From NCBI GenBank assembly GCA_964561785.1, contig CAZLRF010000009.1:43642-107641 (forward strand): a DNA stretch of 64,000 nt, read 5' to 3'. Shown piece by piece: positions 54,349-63,640 of the stretch. The notes beneath the pieces were generated by a model, which was not told where the DNA came from, made no database searches, and was given only the letters and a program-made list of their open reading frames with translations. The first letter of the stretch is position 1; every line of letters starts with the position of its first letter. The stretch is from DATBSL01 sp964561785 (GTDB taxonomy: Bacteria; Acidobacteriota; Vicinamibacteria; Fen-336). The translations under genes were made by a program, and so were the position numbers.

Positions 54349-55047
54349 GTGGCCGGGCCGGACCGCACGACCAAGGAGCGTCGCCGCCACCCGCGGTGGC
54401 GGCTGCGCCTGCCCGTACGCGTGCAGGGGAGCGAGCCGGACGGCTCCCCCTTCGAGGAGATGACGAGCTGCACCGACGCCTCCGCGGGAGGGGCCAGCAT
54501 CCGCCTCGCTCACCCCGTCCGGCAGGGGCAGGTGCTGCTCCTGTCGCTCCCGCTTCCCGCGCAGTTTCGGCAGTACGACGTCACCTCCCAGTCGTACCGC
54601 GTCTACGCCCTCGTCCGCTCGGCCACCCCCTCGCCCGGAGAGCCGGCCCGCGTCGGCCTCCTCTTCTACGGCCGCCACCCGCCCGAGGGGGCGGCGTCGC
54701 TTCCGGGAGGGCTCTTCCTGATCGAGGGCGACCCTCGCCCGGCCTCGTCCGTGACCGCGATCGCCGTCCGGCTGCGCCTGCCGGCCGAGCAGGCGCCGGG
54801 GGGCGTGGAGCAGGAGGAGCGAGCGGCGGTCGAGCGCGTCGGCGAGCGGGGCGTGAGGGTGAAAGTCGGGCGGCTGCCCCTCATGCGGGGCGCGGTCCTC
54901 CGCCTCGAGGAGATCGGCGGCGAGTTCGCGACCTCGGCCGAGGTGGAGCAGCTGCGCATCGGCACAGACGGCGCGCCGAGCGTCGACCTCGTCTTCCTCG
55001 ACGGGCCCCCGCCCGAGCGGTGGGGCCCGCCGCGGGGCGAGCCCTAA
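54349..55047 (+). CDS. PilZ-domain protein (paralog of the gene at 20581)
   Basis: 232 residues from a GTG preceded by CCGGAGGTG. PilZ motif ERRRHPRWRLRLPVRVQG with DASAGGASIRLAHPV in the first half; the second half is more divergent (VTAIAVRLRLPAE, no basic RxxxR), so it may not bind cyclic di-GMP. Shared segments with the PilZ protein at 20581 (FRQYDVT..SYRVYALVRSA, EEIGGEF) mark a duplication. The 3' end overlaps the convergent AtoE gene by 4 bases. Confidence 0.8.
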   Translation: MAGPDRTTKERRRHPRWRLRLPVRVQGSEPDGSPFEEMTSCTDASAGGASIRLAHPVRQGQVLLLSLPLPAQFRQYDVTSQSYRVYALVRSATPSPGEPARVGLLFYGRHPPEGAASLPGGLFLIEGDPRPASSVTAIAVRLRLPAEQAPGGVEQEERAAVERVGERGVRVKVGRLPLMRGAVLRLEEIGGEFATSAEVEQLRIGTDGAPSVDLVFLDGPPPERWGPPRGEP

Positions 55048-56396
55048 GCCGACGCGAGCGCGAGGGCGCCGACCACGAGCGCCGAGTAGGCCACGAGGAA
55101 GACGAGGCCGTAGCCGAGGATGTCGCGGAACTCGAGCCGCGCGACGCCGAGGAGCGGGATGGCCCAGAACGGCTGCACGAGGTTCGTGGCCATGTCGCCG
55201 TACGCGTAGGCCATGGCGACCGACGTCGCGCCCACGCCCAGCTCCGCCGCGGCCCCGAGCACGTACGGCGCCTCCATCGCCCACTTCGCCCCGCCCGAGG
55301 GGACGAGGGAGTTGAGCACGGCCGAGTAGGCGAAGACGACGAGCGGGAAGCTCCCGGGGCTCGACACGGCGAGAAAGGCGTGGGTCAGCGACTCCACGAG
55401 GCCGGTGTCCCTGATGATCCCGTAGATCCCCGCGTAGAGGGGGAACTGGAGCACGACCCCGTGCAGCGGGCGCGAGGCCTCCTCGGCGGCCTTCCCCAGC
55501 GAGGCCGGGCTCGGATGCAGGAGAAGGCCGAGGGCGAGCGCCACGAGGTTCACGCTGTCGAGCGTCGCGGCGAACGTGCCGGCCCGGGCCTGCAGGAGCA
55601 GGGACGCGAGGGCGAGAAGCCCGAGCCCGCGGTTGAGCCAGGGGCCGTGCACGAGGCGCTCGGCGGGCGTGGGCGACGCCGGCGGCCCCGGCGGCTCGAA
55701 GGACGAAAGCTGAGACAGCACCCGCGGCGGCACGGCGACGGTGCGCTCGCGGGGCGGGTGGAGGAGGGCCGCGAAGGCCGTCAGCACCACCACGACGGCC
55801 GTCATCAGGCCCAGGTTCGTCGCGGTGAAGATCGTCTGGGACAACGGGACGACGCCCGCGACGAGGCCGTCCCGGATCATGAAGTTCCCCGGCGTCGCGA
55901 GCAGGAGCGGCACCGAGCCCGACGGGCCTCCGTGCCATGTCGTGCCCATGCCGAGGTAGGCGACGGCGACGAGGAGGCGGTAGTCGGCGTCGGGCCGGGC
56001 CCGGCCGATCGCCCGCACGAGCATGGCCGAGGCGATGAGGCCGACGCCCCAGTTCAGCCAGCACAGGACCATCGACAGCAGGGCCGTCCAGGCCACGGCC
56101 GACCGGGACCCCCGGGGCACGCGGGCGAGCGTCTCGAGCGCCCGCGCGACCGGGGGCGCCACTGCGAGCACGTAGCCGGCAAAGATCACGAGCGCGATCT
56201 GCATGCCGAACGACAAGAGCGCCCACACGCCGCCGCCCCACGCGGACACGCACTGGGCGGGGGACGCGCCGCCCACGAAGAGCCCGAGGGCGAGGGCGAG
56301 CAGGGTGAGGAGGGCGGCGATCGAGAACGCGTCCGGCACCCAACGGGCCGAGAGGCGGGCGAGGGCGTCGGCGAGGCGCGGAAGCAGGCCGCCCAC
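55044..56396 (-). CDS. AtoE-type short-chain fatty acid transporter
   Basis: 450 residues with about 12 membrane helices and the family regions RWVPDAFSIAALLTLLAL, LCWLNWGVGLIASAMLVRAIGR, GTTWHGGPSGSVPLLLATPGN and LNSLVPSGGAKWAMEAPYV. It begins at a GTG 3 bases after the tryptophanase stop, so they are probably co-transcribed. Known members take up short-chain fatty acids such as acetoacetate or butyrate; exchange of a product of tryptophan breakdown is only a guess. Confidence 0.85.
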   Translation of the reverse strand: MGGLLPRLADALARLSARWVPDAFSIAALLTLLALALGLFVGGASPAQCVSAWGGGVWALLSFGMQIALVIFAGYVLAVAPPVARALETLARVPRGSRSAVAWTALLSMVLCWLNWGVGLIASAMLVRAIGRARPDADYRLLVAVAYLGMGTTWHGGPSGSVPLLLATPGNFMIRDGLVAGVVPLSQTIFTATNLGLMTAVVVVLTAFAALLHPPRERTVAVPPRVLSQLSSFEPPGPPASPTPAERLVHGPWLNRGLGLLALASLLLQARAGTFAATLDSVNLVALALGLLLHPSPASLGKAAEEASRPLHGVVLQFPLYAGIYGIIRDTGLVESLTHAFLAVSSPGSFPLVVFAYSAVLNSLVPSGGAKWAMEAPYVLGAAAELGVGATSVAMAYAYGDMATNLVQPFWAIPLLGVARLEFRDILGYGLVFLVAYSALVVGALALASA

Positions 56397-56399
56397 GGC

Positions 56400-57779
56400 T
56401 CAGGCGGGGAGCGGCTCGAAGAGCGCGGTGAAGTGGCGGAGCACGGCGGGTGCCTTGGCGATGCGGTAGCCGCGGAGGCGGTCCTTCATCCCCGCGACCC
56501 CGACCACCGCCTCCGCCACGTAGTCGATGTGCGACTGCGTGTACACCCGGCGGGGGATGGCGAGGCGGACGAGGTCCATGGCCCCCTCTCTCTCCGTCCC
56601 GTCCGGCTGGAGGCCGAACATCACCGTGCCGATCTCGACCCCGCGGATGCCCGCCTCGACGTAGAGCGCGTTGGCGAGGGCGATTCCGGGGTACTGCAGC
56701 GGGGGGACGTGCGGGAGGAGCGCCCGCGCGTCGATGTAGACCGCGTGGCCTCCGGCCGGCCGGATGACCGGGACCCCCGCCGCCACGAGCCGCTCGTGGA
56801 GGTACTCGGTCGAGCGGATGCGGTAGCGAAGGTACGACTCCTCGACCACCTCCTCGAGCCCGCGGGCCACCGCCTCGAGATCGTAGCCGGCGAGGCCCCC
56901 GTAGGTCGGGAAGCCCTCGGTCAGGATGAGCAGGTTGCGGCAGCGCTCGGCCCAGGCGTCGTCGTCGAGCGCGAGGAAGCCCCCGATGTTCGCGAGGCCG
57001 TCCTTCTTGGCCGACATCGTGCAGCCGTCGGCGAGCGAGAACATCTCCTGGGCGATCGACTTGGGCGTGCGGTCGGCGAAGCCCTCCTCGCGCGTCTTGA
57101 CGAAGTAGGCGTTCTCCGCGAAGCGGCAGGCGTCGAGGAAGAACGGCTTGCCGTAGCGGTCGCACAGCTCGCGCACGCCGCGAAGGTTCTCGATCGAGAC
57201 GGGCTGGCCGCCCCCGGTGTTGTTGGTGACCGTGACCATCACGAGGGGCACCCGCGCCCCGTCCGTCTCGAGCGTCCGCTCGAGGGCGGCGAGGTCGACG
57301 TTGCCCTTGAAGGGGTGGACCTGCGACGGCACGCGCCCCTCCGGGATCACGAGGTCGCGTGCCTCCGCCTCCTCGACCTCGACGTTGGCGCGGGTCGTGT
57401 CGAAGTGGTTGTTGTTGGGGACCACGTCCCCGGGCTTCAGCACGCTGTGGAAGAGGATCCGCTCCGCGGCCCGGCCCTGGTGGGTGGGGATGACGTGGCG
57501 GAAGCCGGTGAGGTCCTGCACCACGTCGCGAAAGCGGTAGAAGGAGCGGCTGCCCGCGTAGGACTCGTCGCCCTGCATGATCGCGCCCCACTGGGCGGCC
57601 GACATCGCCCCCGTGCCGGAGTCGGTCAGGAGGTCGACGAGCACGTCCTCCGCGTGCAGCCGGAAGACGTTGTAGCCGGCCTCCGCGAGCGCCCGCTCGC
57701 GGTCCTCGCGGTGGGTGAACTTCACCGCCTCCACCGACTTGATGCGGAACGGCTCGATGATCGTCTTGAAGTGCAGCAT
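56400..57779 (-). CDS. tnaA: Tryptophanase
   Basis: 459 residues of the tryptophanase/tyrosine phenol-lyase family. EPFRIKSVEAVKF, DLLTDSGTGAMSAAQWGAIM, the PTHQGR loop, PLP-lysine motif SAKKDG and FPTYGGLAG are present. The features RFAENAYF, the segment NNNHFDTTRANVE, LPHVPPLQYPG and the ending VLRHFTALF match tryptophanase more than tyrosine phenol-lyase, but the activity split needs modelling. It would yield indole, pyruvate and ammonia. TATACT at 57801-57806 is a good minus-strand -10; GGAAGGGG precedes the ATG. No TnaC-type leader peptide is visible. Confidence 0.88.
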   Translation of the reverse strand: MLHFKTIIEPFRIKSVEAVKFTHREDRERALAEAGYNVFRLHAEDVLVDLLTDSGTGAMSAAQWGAIMQGDESYAGSRSFYRFRDVVQDLTGFRHVIPTHQGRAAERILFHSVLKPGDVVPNNNHFDTTRANVEVEEAEARDLVIPEGRVPSQVHPFKGNVDLAALERTLETDGARVPLVMVTVTNNTGGGQPVSIENLRGVRELCDRYGKPFFLDACRFAENAYFVKTREEGFADRTPKSIAQEMFSLADGCTMSAKKDGLANIGGFLALDDDAWAERCRNLLILTEGFPTYGGLAGYDLEAVARGLEEVVEESYLRYRIRSTEYLHERLVAAGVPVIRPAGGHAVYIDARALLPHVPPLQYPGIALANALYVEAGIRGVEIGTVMFGLQPDGTEREGAMDLVRLAIPRRVYTQSHIDYVAEAVVGVAGMKDRLRGYRIAKAPAVLRHFTALFEPLPA

Positions 57780-57800
57780 GGCGCGCCCCTTCCTGCGGCG

Positions 57801-57806
57801 AGTATA
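57801..57806 (-). promoter_or_regulatory. -10 element of the tnaA promoter
   Basis: The minus strand reads TATACT at 57806-57801, 21 bases before the ATG at 57779; -35 is poor (TGAGCC-like, in the 3' end of the permease gene). The 47-base gap is too short for a classical tnaC leader. Confidence 0.45.
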
Positions 57807-57826
57807 GTCTCGCGCCCCGCGGCGGC

Positions 57827-59071
57827 TCAGGCCGCGGCCGGGCGCGGCCGCGACAGCCGCAGGAGCCCGATGCCGAGCAGGACGGCGACCCCCGCCACGA
57901 GGGCCTCCCGACCGGTGGCCCCCGAGGCGACGAGGACCGCCGCCACCGCGAGGGTGGGGAGGGCCGGCCAGGCCTGGCCGGGGACGAGGCCTCGCTCGCG
58001 GCGACGGGCGAGGGCGACGAGGGCGAGGGCGCTCGTCCCGAACTGGGCGAGGACGGCGATGCTCGACAGCGCGAACAGCTCGCCGAGCTCGCCGAGGCTG
58101 ACGATCAGGCAGACCACGAGCCAGGTGACGACGAGGGCCCGCGTGGGCACGCCGGAGGGCGAGACGCGGTCGAGGGCGAAGAGCTCGCGGCCCCCGGAGG
58201 CGAAGGCGGAGAGGTAGCGGGGCGTGGTGACCATCATCCCGAAGGCGATGCCGAGGGCCGACACGCTCGTCCCCGCCGCCACGAGTCGGGACAGGGGCGA
58301 CCCGCCGAAGACCGCCGCCGCGTCGGCGAGAGGGGCGCTCGACGCCGCGAGCTGCGGCAGCGCGCTCACGCAGGCGAGCACGAGGGCGGCGTAGAGGGCG
58401 ATCGCGAGGACGAGCGAGGCCACGGTCGCGAAGGGCACCGAGCGCGCCGAGGCCCGCACCTGCCCGGCGATCACGGGCACGATCTCGAAGCCCTGGCAGG
58501 CGAAGACGGCGGTGAGAGCGGCCCTCAGCCAGCCGGCGTGGGGGGCCGCCGGCGCGGGCGCGGCGGGCCCGCCCCCCGCGAGGGCGAAGGCGGCGACCAG
58601 GAGGAGGAGCGGCAGGAGCTTGAGGACGGTGAGGGCAGTCCAGACCCGCGCGGAGACGCGCAGCCCGGAGGCCACGACGGCGGCGAGGACCGTGGTGAGC
58701 AGGGCGGGGGCCAGGCGGGCGAGAGGGCCCGCGGCACCCGCGGGAAGGAGGGCGCGGGTCAGCCCGACGATCACCGCCGCGGCGCTGAAGATCGCGCTCA
58801 CGTAGGCGATCCAGCCGACCAGGAACGACGCCCGGTCCCCGAACGCCGCCCGCGCGAAGACCACCGGCCCCCCGTCCTCGTCGAAGCGCCGGCCGAGGGC
58901 GGCGAAGGTGAGGGCGGCGGGCAGCAGGGCGAGCCCGGTCAGGACGAAGACGGCCACCGCGCCGAGGCCGGGGGCGCTCGCCGCCACCGCGGCGGGGATG
59001 AAGAAGATGCCGACCCCCACGATCCCGTTGAGGCCGAGCGCGACGAGCTGCAGCGGGCCGACCGGGCGCAT
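57827..59071 (-). CDS. APC-family amino acid permease
   Basis: 414 residues with about 12 membrane helices. N-terminal LQLVALGLNGIVGVGIFFIPAAVAA is the APC consensus GxxxGxGIF; also FARAAFGDRASFLVGWIAYVS and CQGFEIVPVIAGQVRASARSVPFA. I chose the ATG at 59071; a TTG at 59107 would add 12 residues. It lies upstream of tnaA on the same strand, so amino acid uptake for tryptophanase is a reasonable idea. Substrate not shown. Confidence 0.85.
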   Translation of the reverse strand: MRPVGPLQLVALGLNGIVGVGIFFIPAAVAASAPGLGAVAVFVLTGLALLPAALTFAALGRRFDEDGGPVVFARAAFGDRASFLVGWIAYVSAIFSAAAVIVGLTRALLPAGAAGPLARLAPALLTTVLAAVVASGLRVSARVWTALTVLKLLPLLLLVAAFALAGGGPAAPAPAAPHAGWLRAALTAVFACQGFEIVPVIAGQVRASARSVPFATVASLVLAIALYAALVLACVSALPQLAASSAPLADAAAVFGGSPLSRLVAAGTSVSALGIAFGMMVTTPRYLSAFASGGRELFALDRVSPSGVPTRALVVTWLVVCLIVSLGELGELFALSSIAVLAQFGTSALALVALARRRERGLVPGQAWPALPTLAVAAVLVASGATGREALVAGVAVLLGIGLLRLSRPRPAAA

Positions 59072-59111
59072 GGGGGCGACTTCACCACAAGGCGGACGCG
59101 AAGACAAAGCC

Positions 59112-59141
59112 TTGCCGGGGCCCCGGGGTCGTCACTATCAT
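59112..59141 (+). promoter_or_regulatory. Promoter for the cytochrome c gene
   Basis: TTGCCG (59112-59117), 18 bases, TATCAT (59136-59141), ending 34 bases before the ATG at 59176. A second TATCAT (59653-59658) precedes the GGDEF gene, without a clear -35. Confidence 0.5.
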
Positions 59142-59175
59142 CGTTGCCGTCACATCCTCTCGCCGGGAGGCTCGC

Positions 59176-59628
59176 ATGCGACGTGCCGCGTGGTTCGCCA
59201 TCGTCTCGTTGGCCTCGATGCCGGCGGCCGTCGCCCAGGCGCCCCCGCCGGGGCTCCCCCCGTCGACGCCGAAGATCCCGTCGCCGCCCGACGGCGGCGT
59301 CGCGGCCGTGTCCGGCGCCTACGCCTACCGCACGTACTGCGCGAGCTGCCACGGACCGGCAGGCAAGGGCGACGGACCCCTCGCGGAGAGCCTGCGCTTC
59401 CACCCCCCGGACCTGTCGCTGATCGCGAAGCGCAGCGGGGGGGAGTACCCCGCGGAGAAGGTCCACCGCATCGTCGACGGCCGCCGGCCCCTCCCCGGCC
59501 ACGGAGGCCCCGACATGCCGATCTGGGGCGACGCCTTCAAGAACCCGGAGACCGGGTTCGACGAGGCCTCGGTGAAGGAGAAGATCCGGGCGGTCGTCGA
59601 GTACGTGCGCACGCTCCAGGCGAAGTAG
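59176..59628 (+). CDS. Periplasmic c-type cytochrome, single heme
   Basis: 150 residues. Signal peptide ending near VAQA, a Pro-rich linker, then CASCH heme motif in YRTYCASCHGPAGKGDGPLA and the likely Met ligand in DMPIWGDAF. This is a class I cytochrome c of the small electron carrier type. GGGAGG lies about 7 bases before the ATG. A GGDEF cyclase gene follows. Confidence 0.9.
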   Translation: MRRAAWFAIVSLASMPAAVAQAPPPGLPPSTPKIPSPPDGGVAAVSGAYAYRTYCASCHGPAGKGDGPLAESLRFHPPDLSLIAKRSGGEYPAEKVHRIVDGRRPLPGHGGPDMPIWGDAFKNPETGFDEASVKEKIRAVVEYVRTLQAK

Positions 59629-59681
59629 GGCGTCTTCGCGGGTCGGGCCTGCTATCATCGGCGCGACGTCCGCCCGCCGAG

Positions 59682-61859
59682 ATGGCCGATCCCCGTTCCC
59701 CCGCCGACCCCCTCCTCGACCTGCGCGTGCGCTGGCGGCTCGGGCGCGTTCTGCTGTGGGCCGCGGGCCTGCTGACCCTCGTCGCGCTCGCCCGGCCCCT
59801 CGCGCCGTGGTCGCCGGGGTGGCTCAAGGCGGCCGCCGCACTGCTCATCGGCCTCGGCGTCACCGCGTCCGCCCTCCTCGCCAGCCTTCGCGGGAGGAAG
59901 CTGCCGGAGACCCTCGCCCTGCACGGCTTTCTCGTGCTCTCGGTCGATGCGCTCGGGCAGGCGGTCGGAGCCCACGGGTTCCCGGTGTGGCCGTTCATGG
60001 TGCTGCTCGTCGCCGCGCTGTCCGTGGCGGAGGGGCTCCCGGTCGCGCTCGGGGTGGCGGCGCAGGCGACGCTCCTCGCCTCGGCCGACGCGGTGCGGCC
60101 GCTTCTTCCCCCTCTTCCCCCGGGCGGGCCGCCGCCCCTCGACCCGAGGCCCGTGATCGCCGCCGCCGTCGGCTACTTCGCCCTCGCCTTCGCCGTGAAC
60201 CGCGCGCTCGCGGGGGAGAAGCAGCGCCTCTCCGCGACGCTCGCCGAGCTCGCGCGGCTCGAGCACGGCATCGCCCAGCTCGACGAGGAGCCCGCGGGCG
60301 CGCCCGCGCCCCCCGCGAGCGCCGCCCAGGCCCTGCGCCAGGTCACCGAGGAGGGCCGTCGCGCTCGCCAGCTCGACCGGGCGAGCGAGCTCGACGCTGC
60401 CCTCCGGCGCCTCGTCGACGTGGCCCACCTCGCGGTCGGGGCCCACTCGGTCCTGTACTTCGACGTGGACCGCCAGCGGGAGCAGGCCCACCTGCGGGTC
60501 TCCCGCGGGGTCCCGGCCCTGCTTCCCGGCTGCGCCGCCCCCCTCGGGACCGACCCGTTCTCCTTCGTGCTCGAGCGCGGCCAGCCCTTCTACGCGACCG
60601 ACTTCCGGCGCCTCCTGTGGGAGCTGCCCTGGTACCGCGGGCAGGTCAAGGTCGGCACCCTCCTCGCCGTCCCCGTGCGCGCGGGCGACGTCATCGTCGG
60701 GGTCCTCGTCGCCGACCGCCTGGAGATCCAGGCGTTCACCGCGAACGAGCCGCGCCTGCTCGAGGGGTTCGCCGCGCTCGCCGCGGACGCGATCCAGCGG
60801 GTCCGCGCCTCGCTCGGGCGGGAGGAGCTCGACGCCGAGTTCAAGGCCGTCTACCCGCTGTCGCAGCGGCTCGCGACTCTCTCGCGCGAGGCCGAGGTCC
60901 GCGAGCTCGTCCTGCGCGCCTCGCGCCACCTCGCCCCCGTCGACGGGGGGGCGGTGGCGATGGCCGACGACCTCGACACGCGCTACGTCGTGGAGGCGGC
61001 CTTCGGCTGGCCCGCGGAGTTCCTGAAGCGGGAGGTGAGCCTCGAGGAGCGCACCTGGGCCTCGTGGGTGCTGCGCTCGGCGGAGGAGGCGTTCCTGCTC
61101 GACGACGTGGCGGGGCACGAGAAAGCGATGCCGGTGCTCGTGCTCGACGAGGGGGCCGGGCGGGCGGAGTCGCTCCTCGCGGTCCCGCTGCGCGCCCGCA
61201 ACCGCACGCTCGGGGCCCTCGTCCTCACCGGCCCGCGAGGCAGCTTCGACGCCGCCGCGCGGCGCGTGCTCGAGATCCTCGCCAACCAGGCCGCGGCCAC
61301 GATCCAGCTCATCAAGGACAAGGAGCAGCAGCGGCAGCTCGCGGTGCGCGACGGCCTCACCGGCCTGTACAACCGCCGGGCCTTCAACGAGCTGCTCTCC
61401 GCGGCGATCGCCAACGAGGACCGCCGCCCCGGGGGCAGCCTCGGCCTCGTGCTCCTCGACCTCGACCACTTCAAGAAGCTCAACGACACCTACGGCCACC
61501 TCGCGGGCGACGCCGCCCTGCGCTCGGTGGCGCGGCTGCTCGGACAGCACCTGCGCAAGGGCGACCAGGCGGCCCGCTACGGGGGGGAGGAGTTCGTGGT
61601 CATCCTGCCCGGCTCGGACGAGGAGCGCGCCTCGGGCGCCGCGGAGCGCCTGCGGGCCGCCCTGCAGAAGCACCGTTTCGTGTTCGAGGGGGCCCGCATC
61701 CCGCTCACCGCGAGCCTCGGGGTCGCGGTGTGGCCGGCGGACGGGAAGGAGCCCGAGGCGCTCCTCGGCGCGGCCGACCGCGCCCTCTACGCCGCCAAGC
61801 AGGGCGGCCGCAACCGCGTCGCGGCCGCGTCGCGCCTGCCCCCGCCGGCGAAGGCCTGA
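59682..61859 (+). CDS. Membrane-anchored GAF-GAF-GGDEF diguanylate cyclase
   Basis: 725 residues. About five membrane helices (about 20-180), a short coiled coil, then two GAF-like domains (about 235-390 and 405-550) and a C-terminal GGDEF domain. Active site GGEEF (634-638) is intact; the RKGD I-site (Arg625-Asp628) sits five residues before it, so product inhibition by cyclic di-GMP is expected. DGLTGLYNRRAFNE marks the domain start and DLDHFKKLNDTYGHLAGD binds metal. It makes cyclic di-GMP, likely sensed by the PilZ proteins. No EAL or HD-GYP enzyme is seen in the window. Confidence 0.92.
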   Translation: MADPRSPADPLLDLRVRWRLGRVLLWAAGLLTLVALARPLAPWSPGWLKAAAALLIGLGVTASALLASLRGRKLPETLALHGFLVLSVDALGQAVGAHGFPVWPFMVLLVAALSVAEGLPVALGVAAQATLLASADAVRPLLPPLPPGGPPPLDPRPVIAAAVGYFALAFAVNRALAGEKQRLSATLAELARLEHGIAQLDEEPAGAPAPPASAAQALRQVTEEGRRARQLDRASELDAALRRLVDVAHLAVGAHSVLYFDVDRQREQAHLRVSRGVPALLPGCAAPLGTDPFSFVLERGQPFYATDFRRLLWELPWYRGQVKVGTLLAVPVRAGDVIVGVLVADRLEIQAFTANEPRLLEGFAALAADAIQRVRASLGREELDAEFKAVYPLSQRLATLSREAEVRELVLRASRHLAPVDGGAVAMADDLDTRYVVEAAFGWPAEFLKREVSLEERTWASWVLRSAEEAFLLDDVAGHEKAMPVLVLDEGAGRAESLLAVPLRARNRTLGALVLTGPRGSFDAAARRVLEILANQAAATIQLIKDKEQQRQLAVRDGLTGLYNRRAFNELLSAAIANEDRRPGGSLGLVLLDLDHFKKLNDTYGHLAGDAALRSVARLLGQHLRKGDQAARYGGEEFVVILPGSDEERASGAAERLRAALQKHRFVFEGARIPLTASLGVAVWPADGKEPEALLGAADRALYAAKQGGRNRVAAASRLPPPAKA

Positions 61860-61863
61860 CGCC

Positions 61864-61880
61864 GCCCCGCTGCGCGGGGC
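61864..61880 (+). terminator. Hairpin after the cyclase gene
   Basis: GCCCCGC-TGC-GCGGGGC, a perfect 7-bp stem with a 3-base loop starting 5 bases after the stop codon. No T run follows. Confidence 0.45.
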
Positions 61881-61918
61881 CGCCCCTCCGCGAACCCGCC
61901 GACCCGCCGAACGGACCA

Positions 61919-61948
61919 TTGACCCCGCGCCGCCCCCGCTCCTAGGCT
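61919..61948 (+). promoter_or_regulatory. Promoter for the GH44 gene
   Basis: TTGACC (61919-61924), 18 bases, TAGGCT (61943-61948). It lies about 21 bases before the TTG at 61970, with GGGAGGAG (61958-61965) in between. Confidence 0.55.
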
Positions 61949-61969
61949 TGGAGCGAAGGGAGGAGTGCC

Positions 61970-63565
61970 TTGGGCCGGGAGACGGTCGTGCGTTGGTCGT
62001 GCGTCGCGTGGGCGTTGTCGGTGGCGTCGTGCGGAGGGGGCGGCTTCTCCTCCCCCACCGGGGCGGCGACCCCGCCGCCCGAGAGCATCTCCGTTTCGAT
62101 CGATCTCTCCGCCGACCGGCATCCGATCAGCCCGGACATCTACGGGGTCACCCTCTGGTACGACTACAACTGGGTCGGCGACACCACCGTGCGGGACATG
62201 GCCTTCGCCCGCGACGTCCGTCTCCCGGTGAACCGCCACGGCGGAAACGGCACCTCCCGCTACAACTGGCTGGTCGACTCCTCCAACGCGGCGGCCGACT
62301 GGTACTTCATGGGGGGGAGCACGCGGGCGGGCGCGCCGGGCCAGATGGTCGACACGATCGTCCGGAAGAACCGGGCGAACGGCGTCAAGACCGTCGTCAC
62401 CGTCCCGACGATCCCCTGGATCAACGCCTCGAGCACGGTGACGTGCTCGTTCCCGGTGTCGATCTACGGCCCTCAGCAGCAGGTCAACCCCTACGATCGC
62501 CCGGCCGGCGACCAGTGCGGCAACGGCCTGCGGCCGGACGGGAGCCGGATCCCCAACACCGACCCCGAGCGGAACCACATCCGCAACTCACCGGACTTCC
62601 AGCGGCGCTGGGTGCGGCACCTCGTGGCCACCCACGGGAGCGCGGCGGACGGAGGGGTGGCCGTCTACGAGCTCGACAACGAGCCGGGGCTGTGGATGGA
62701 GACCCACCGCGACGTACATCCCCTGCCCCTCGGCTACCACGAGCAGATCGAGTACACGATCGCCTACGCCCTCGCCATCAAGTCCGCCGACCCCACCGCC
62801 GCCGTGCTCGGCCCCACCGACATCAACTGGGACGACTGCTGGAAGTGCCCGACCGACGGGTCGCGCGACAACGGCAACACCCCCCTCGGCCTGTGGTACC
62901 TGAGGCAGATGGCCGCCGCGGAGGCGACCTACGGGGTCCGGCTGCTCGACTACTTCTCGGAGCACTACCCCGGTCAGAACGCAACGAGCCCCGTCCTGCG
63001 CGCGGTCGACAACATCCGCCTGTGGCGCCGCTGGATCGCGGAGGGCTACCCGGGGACCAGGCTGGCCATCGACGAGTACTCGTGGACGAACGACCCGAAG
63101 GGTTTCCGGGAGGGCCTGCTCGTCGCCGAGGGCCTCGGGGCGTTCGGGCGGGAGGGCGTCGACCTCGCCAGCTACTGGCCCTCCCCCGACTGGAACGCCG
63201 ACGCCACGACCCCCGCCGCCCTCGCGTTCCGCCTCTACCGCAGCTACGACGGCGCCGGCTCGGCGTTCGGAGAGACGTCGGTCCGGGCCACGTCCTCGAA
63301 CGAGGCCCGGCTCGCCGTGTTCGCGGCGGAGCGCTCCGCGGACGCCGCGCTGACCGTGGTGGCGGTCAACCGGTCGGCGGGTGTCGTCGAGGCCCGCTTC
63401 CAGGCGCCGGGGGCCCCGGGGGGAGCGCGGGCGGCGGCCTACCGGCTCAGCGAAGCGAACCCCCGCGGCATCTCCCGCGTCGACGACGTCGTCGTCGCCG
63501 GTGGGAGCTTCAGCGCGAGCCTGCCGGCGGCCAGCGCGACGCTGATCGTGCTCGGCAGCCGCTGA
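61970..63565 (+). CDS. Glycoside hydrolase family 44-like lipoprotein
   Basis: 531 residues from a TTG (GTG at 61988 is an alternative). A signal ends in a lipobox (SVASC|GGGG). Fold features agree with GH44: ISVSIDLSADRHPISPDIYGVTLWY, acid/base Glu238 in YELDNEPGLWMETHRDVHP, likely nucleophile Glu369 in RLAIDEYSW, and a C-terminal beta domain. GH44 enzymes are endoglucanases and xyloglucanases. The gap between the two catalytic glutamates (131) is shorter than in clostridial GH44, so substrate could differ. Promoter at 61919; translation start after a strong GGGAGGAG. Confidence 0.85.
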   Translation: MGRETVVRWSCVAWALSVASCGGGGFSSPTGAATPPPESISVSIDLSADRHPISPDIYGVTLWYDYNWVGDTTVRDMAFARDVRLPVNRHGGNGTSRYNWLVDSSNAAADWYFMGGSTRAGAPGQMVDTIVRKNRANGVKTVVTVPTIPWINASSTVTCSFPVSIYGPQQQVNPYDRPAGDQCGNGLRPDGSRIPNTDPERNHIRNSPDFQRRWVRHLVATHGSAADGGVAVYELDNEPGLWMETHRDVHPLPLGYHEQIEYTIAYALAIKSADPTAAVLGPTDINWDDCWKCPTDGSRDNGNTPLGLWYLRQMAAAEATYGVRLLDYFSEHYPGQNATSPVLRAVDNIRLWRRWIAEGYPGTRLAIDEYSWTNDPKGFREGLLVAEGLGAFGREGVDLASYWPSPDWNADATTPAALAFRLYRSYDGAGSAFGETSVRATSSNEARLAVFAAERSADAALTVVAVNRSAGVVEARFQAPGAPGGARAAAYRLSEANPRGISRVDDVVVAGGSFSASLPAASATLIVLGSR

Positions 63566-63640
63566 GGCCGGCGACGGCGGCGGGCGTGAGGCCGCCCTCC
63601 GCGCGGCCTGATAAGATCCTGCCGGCCCCCCGGGGCCTGC

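Noticed and set aside
56400..57779. Tyrosine phenol-lyase instead of tryptophanase
   Set aside because: The family is shared, but RFAENAYF, the LPHVPP..QYPG segment and the C-terminal VLRHFTALF fit tryptophanase better; this is kept as a caveat.
57780..57826. TnaC-type leader peptide and attenuator before tnaA
   Set aside because: The gap is only 47 bases and contains no small frame with a Trp codon and a Rho site.
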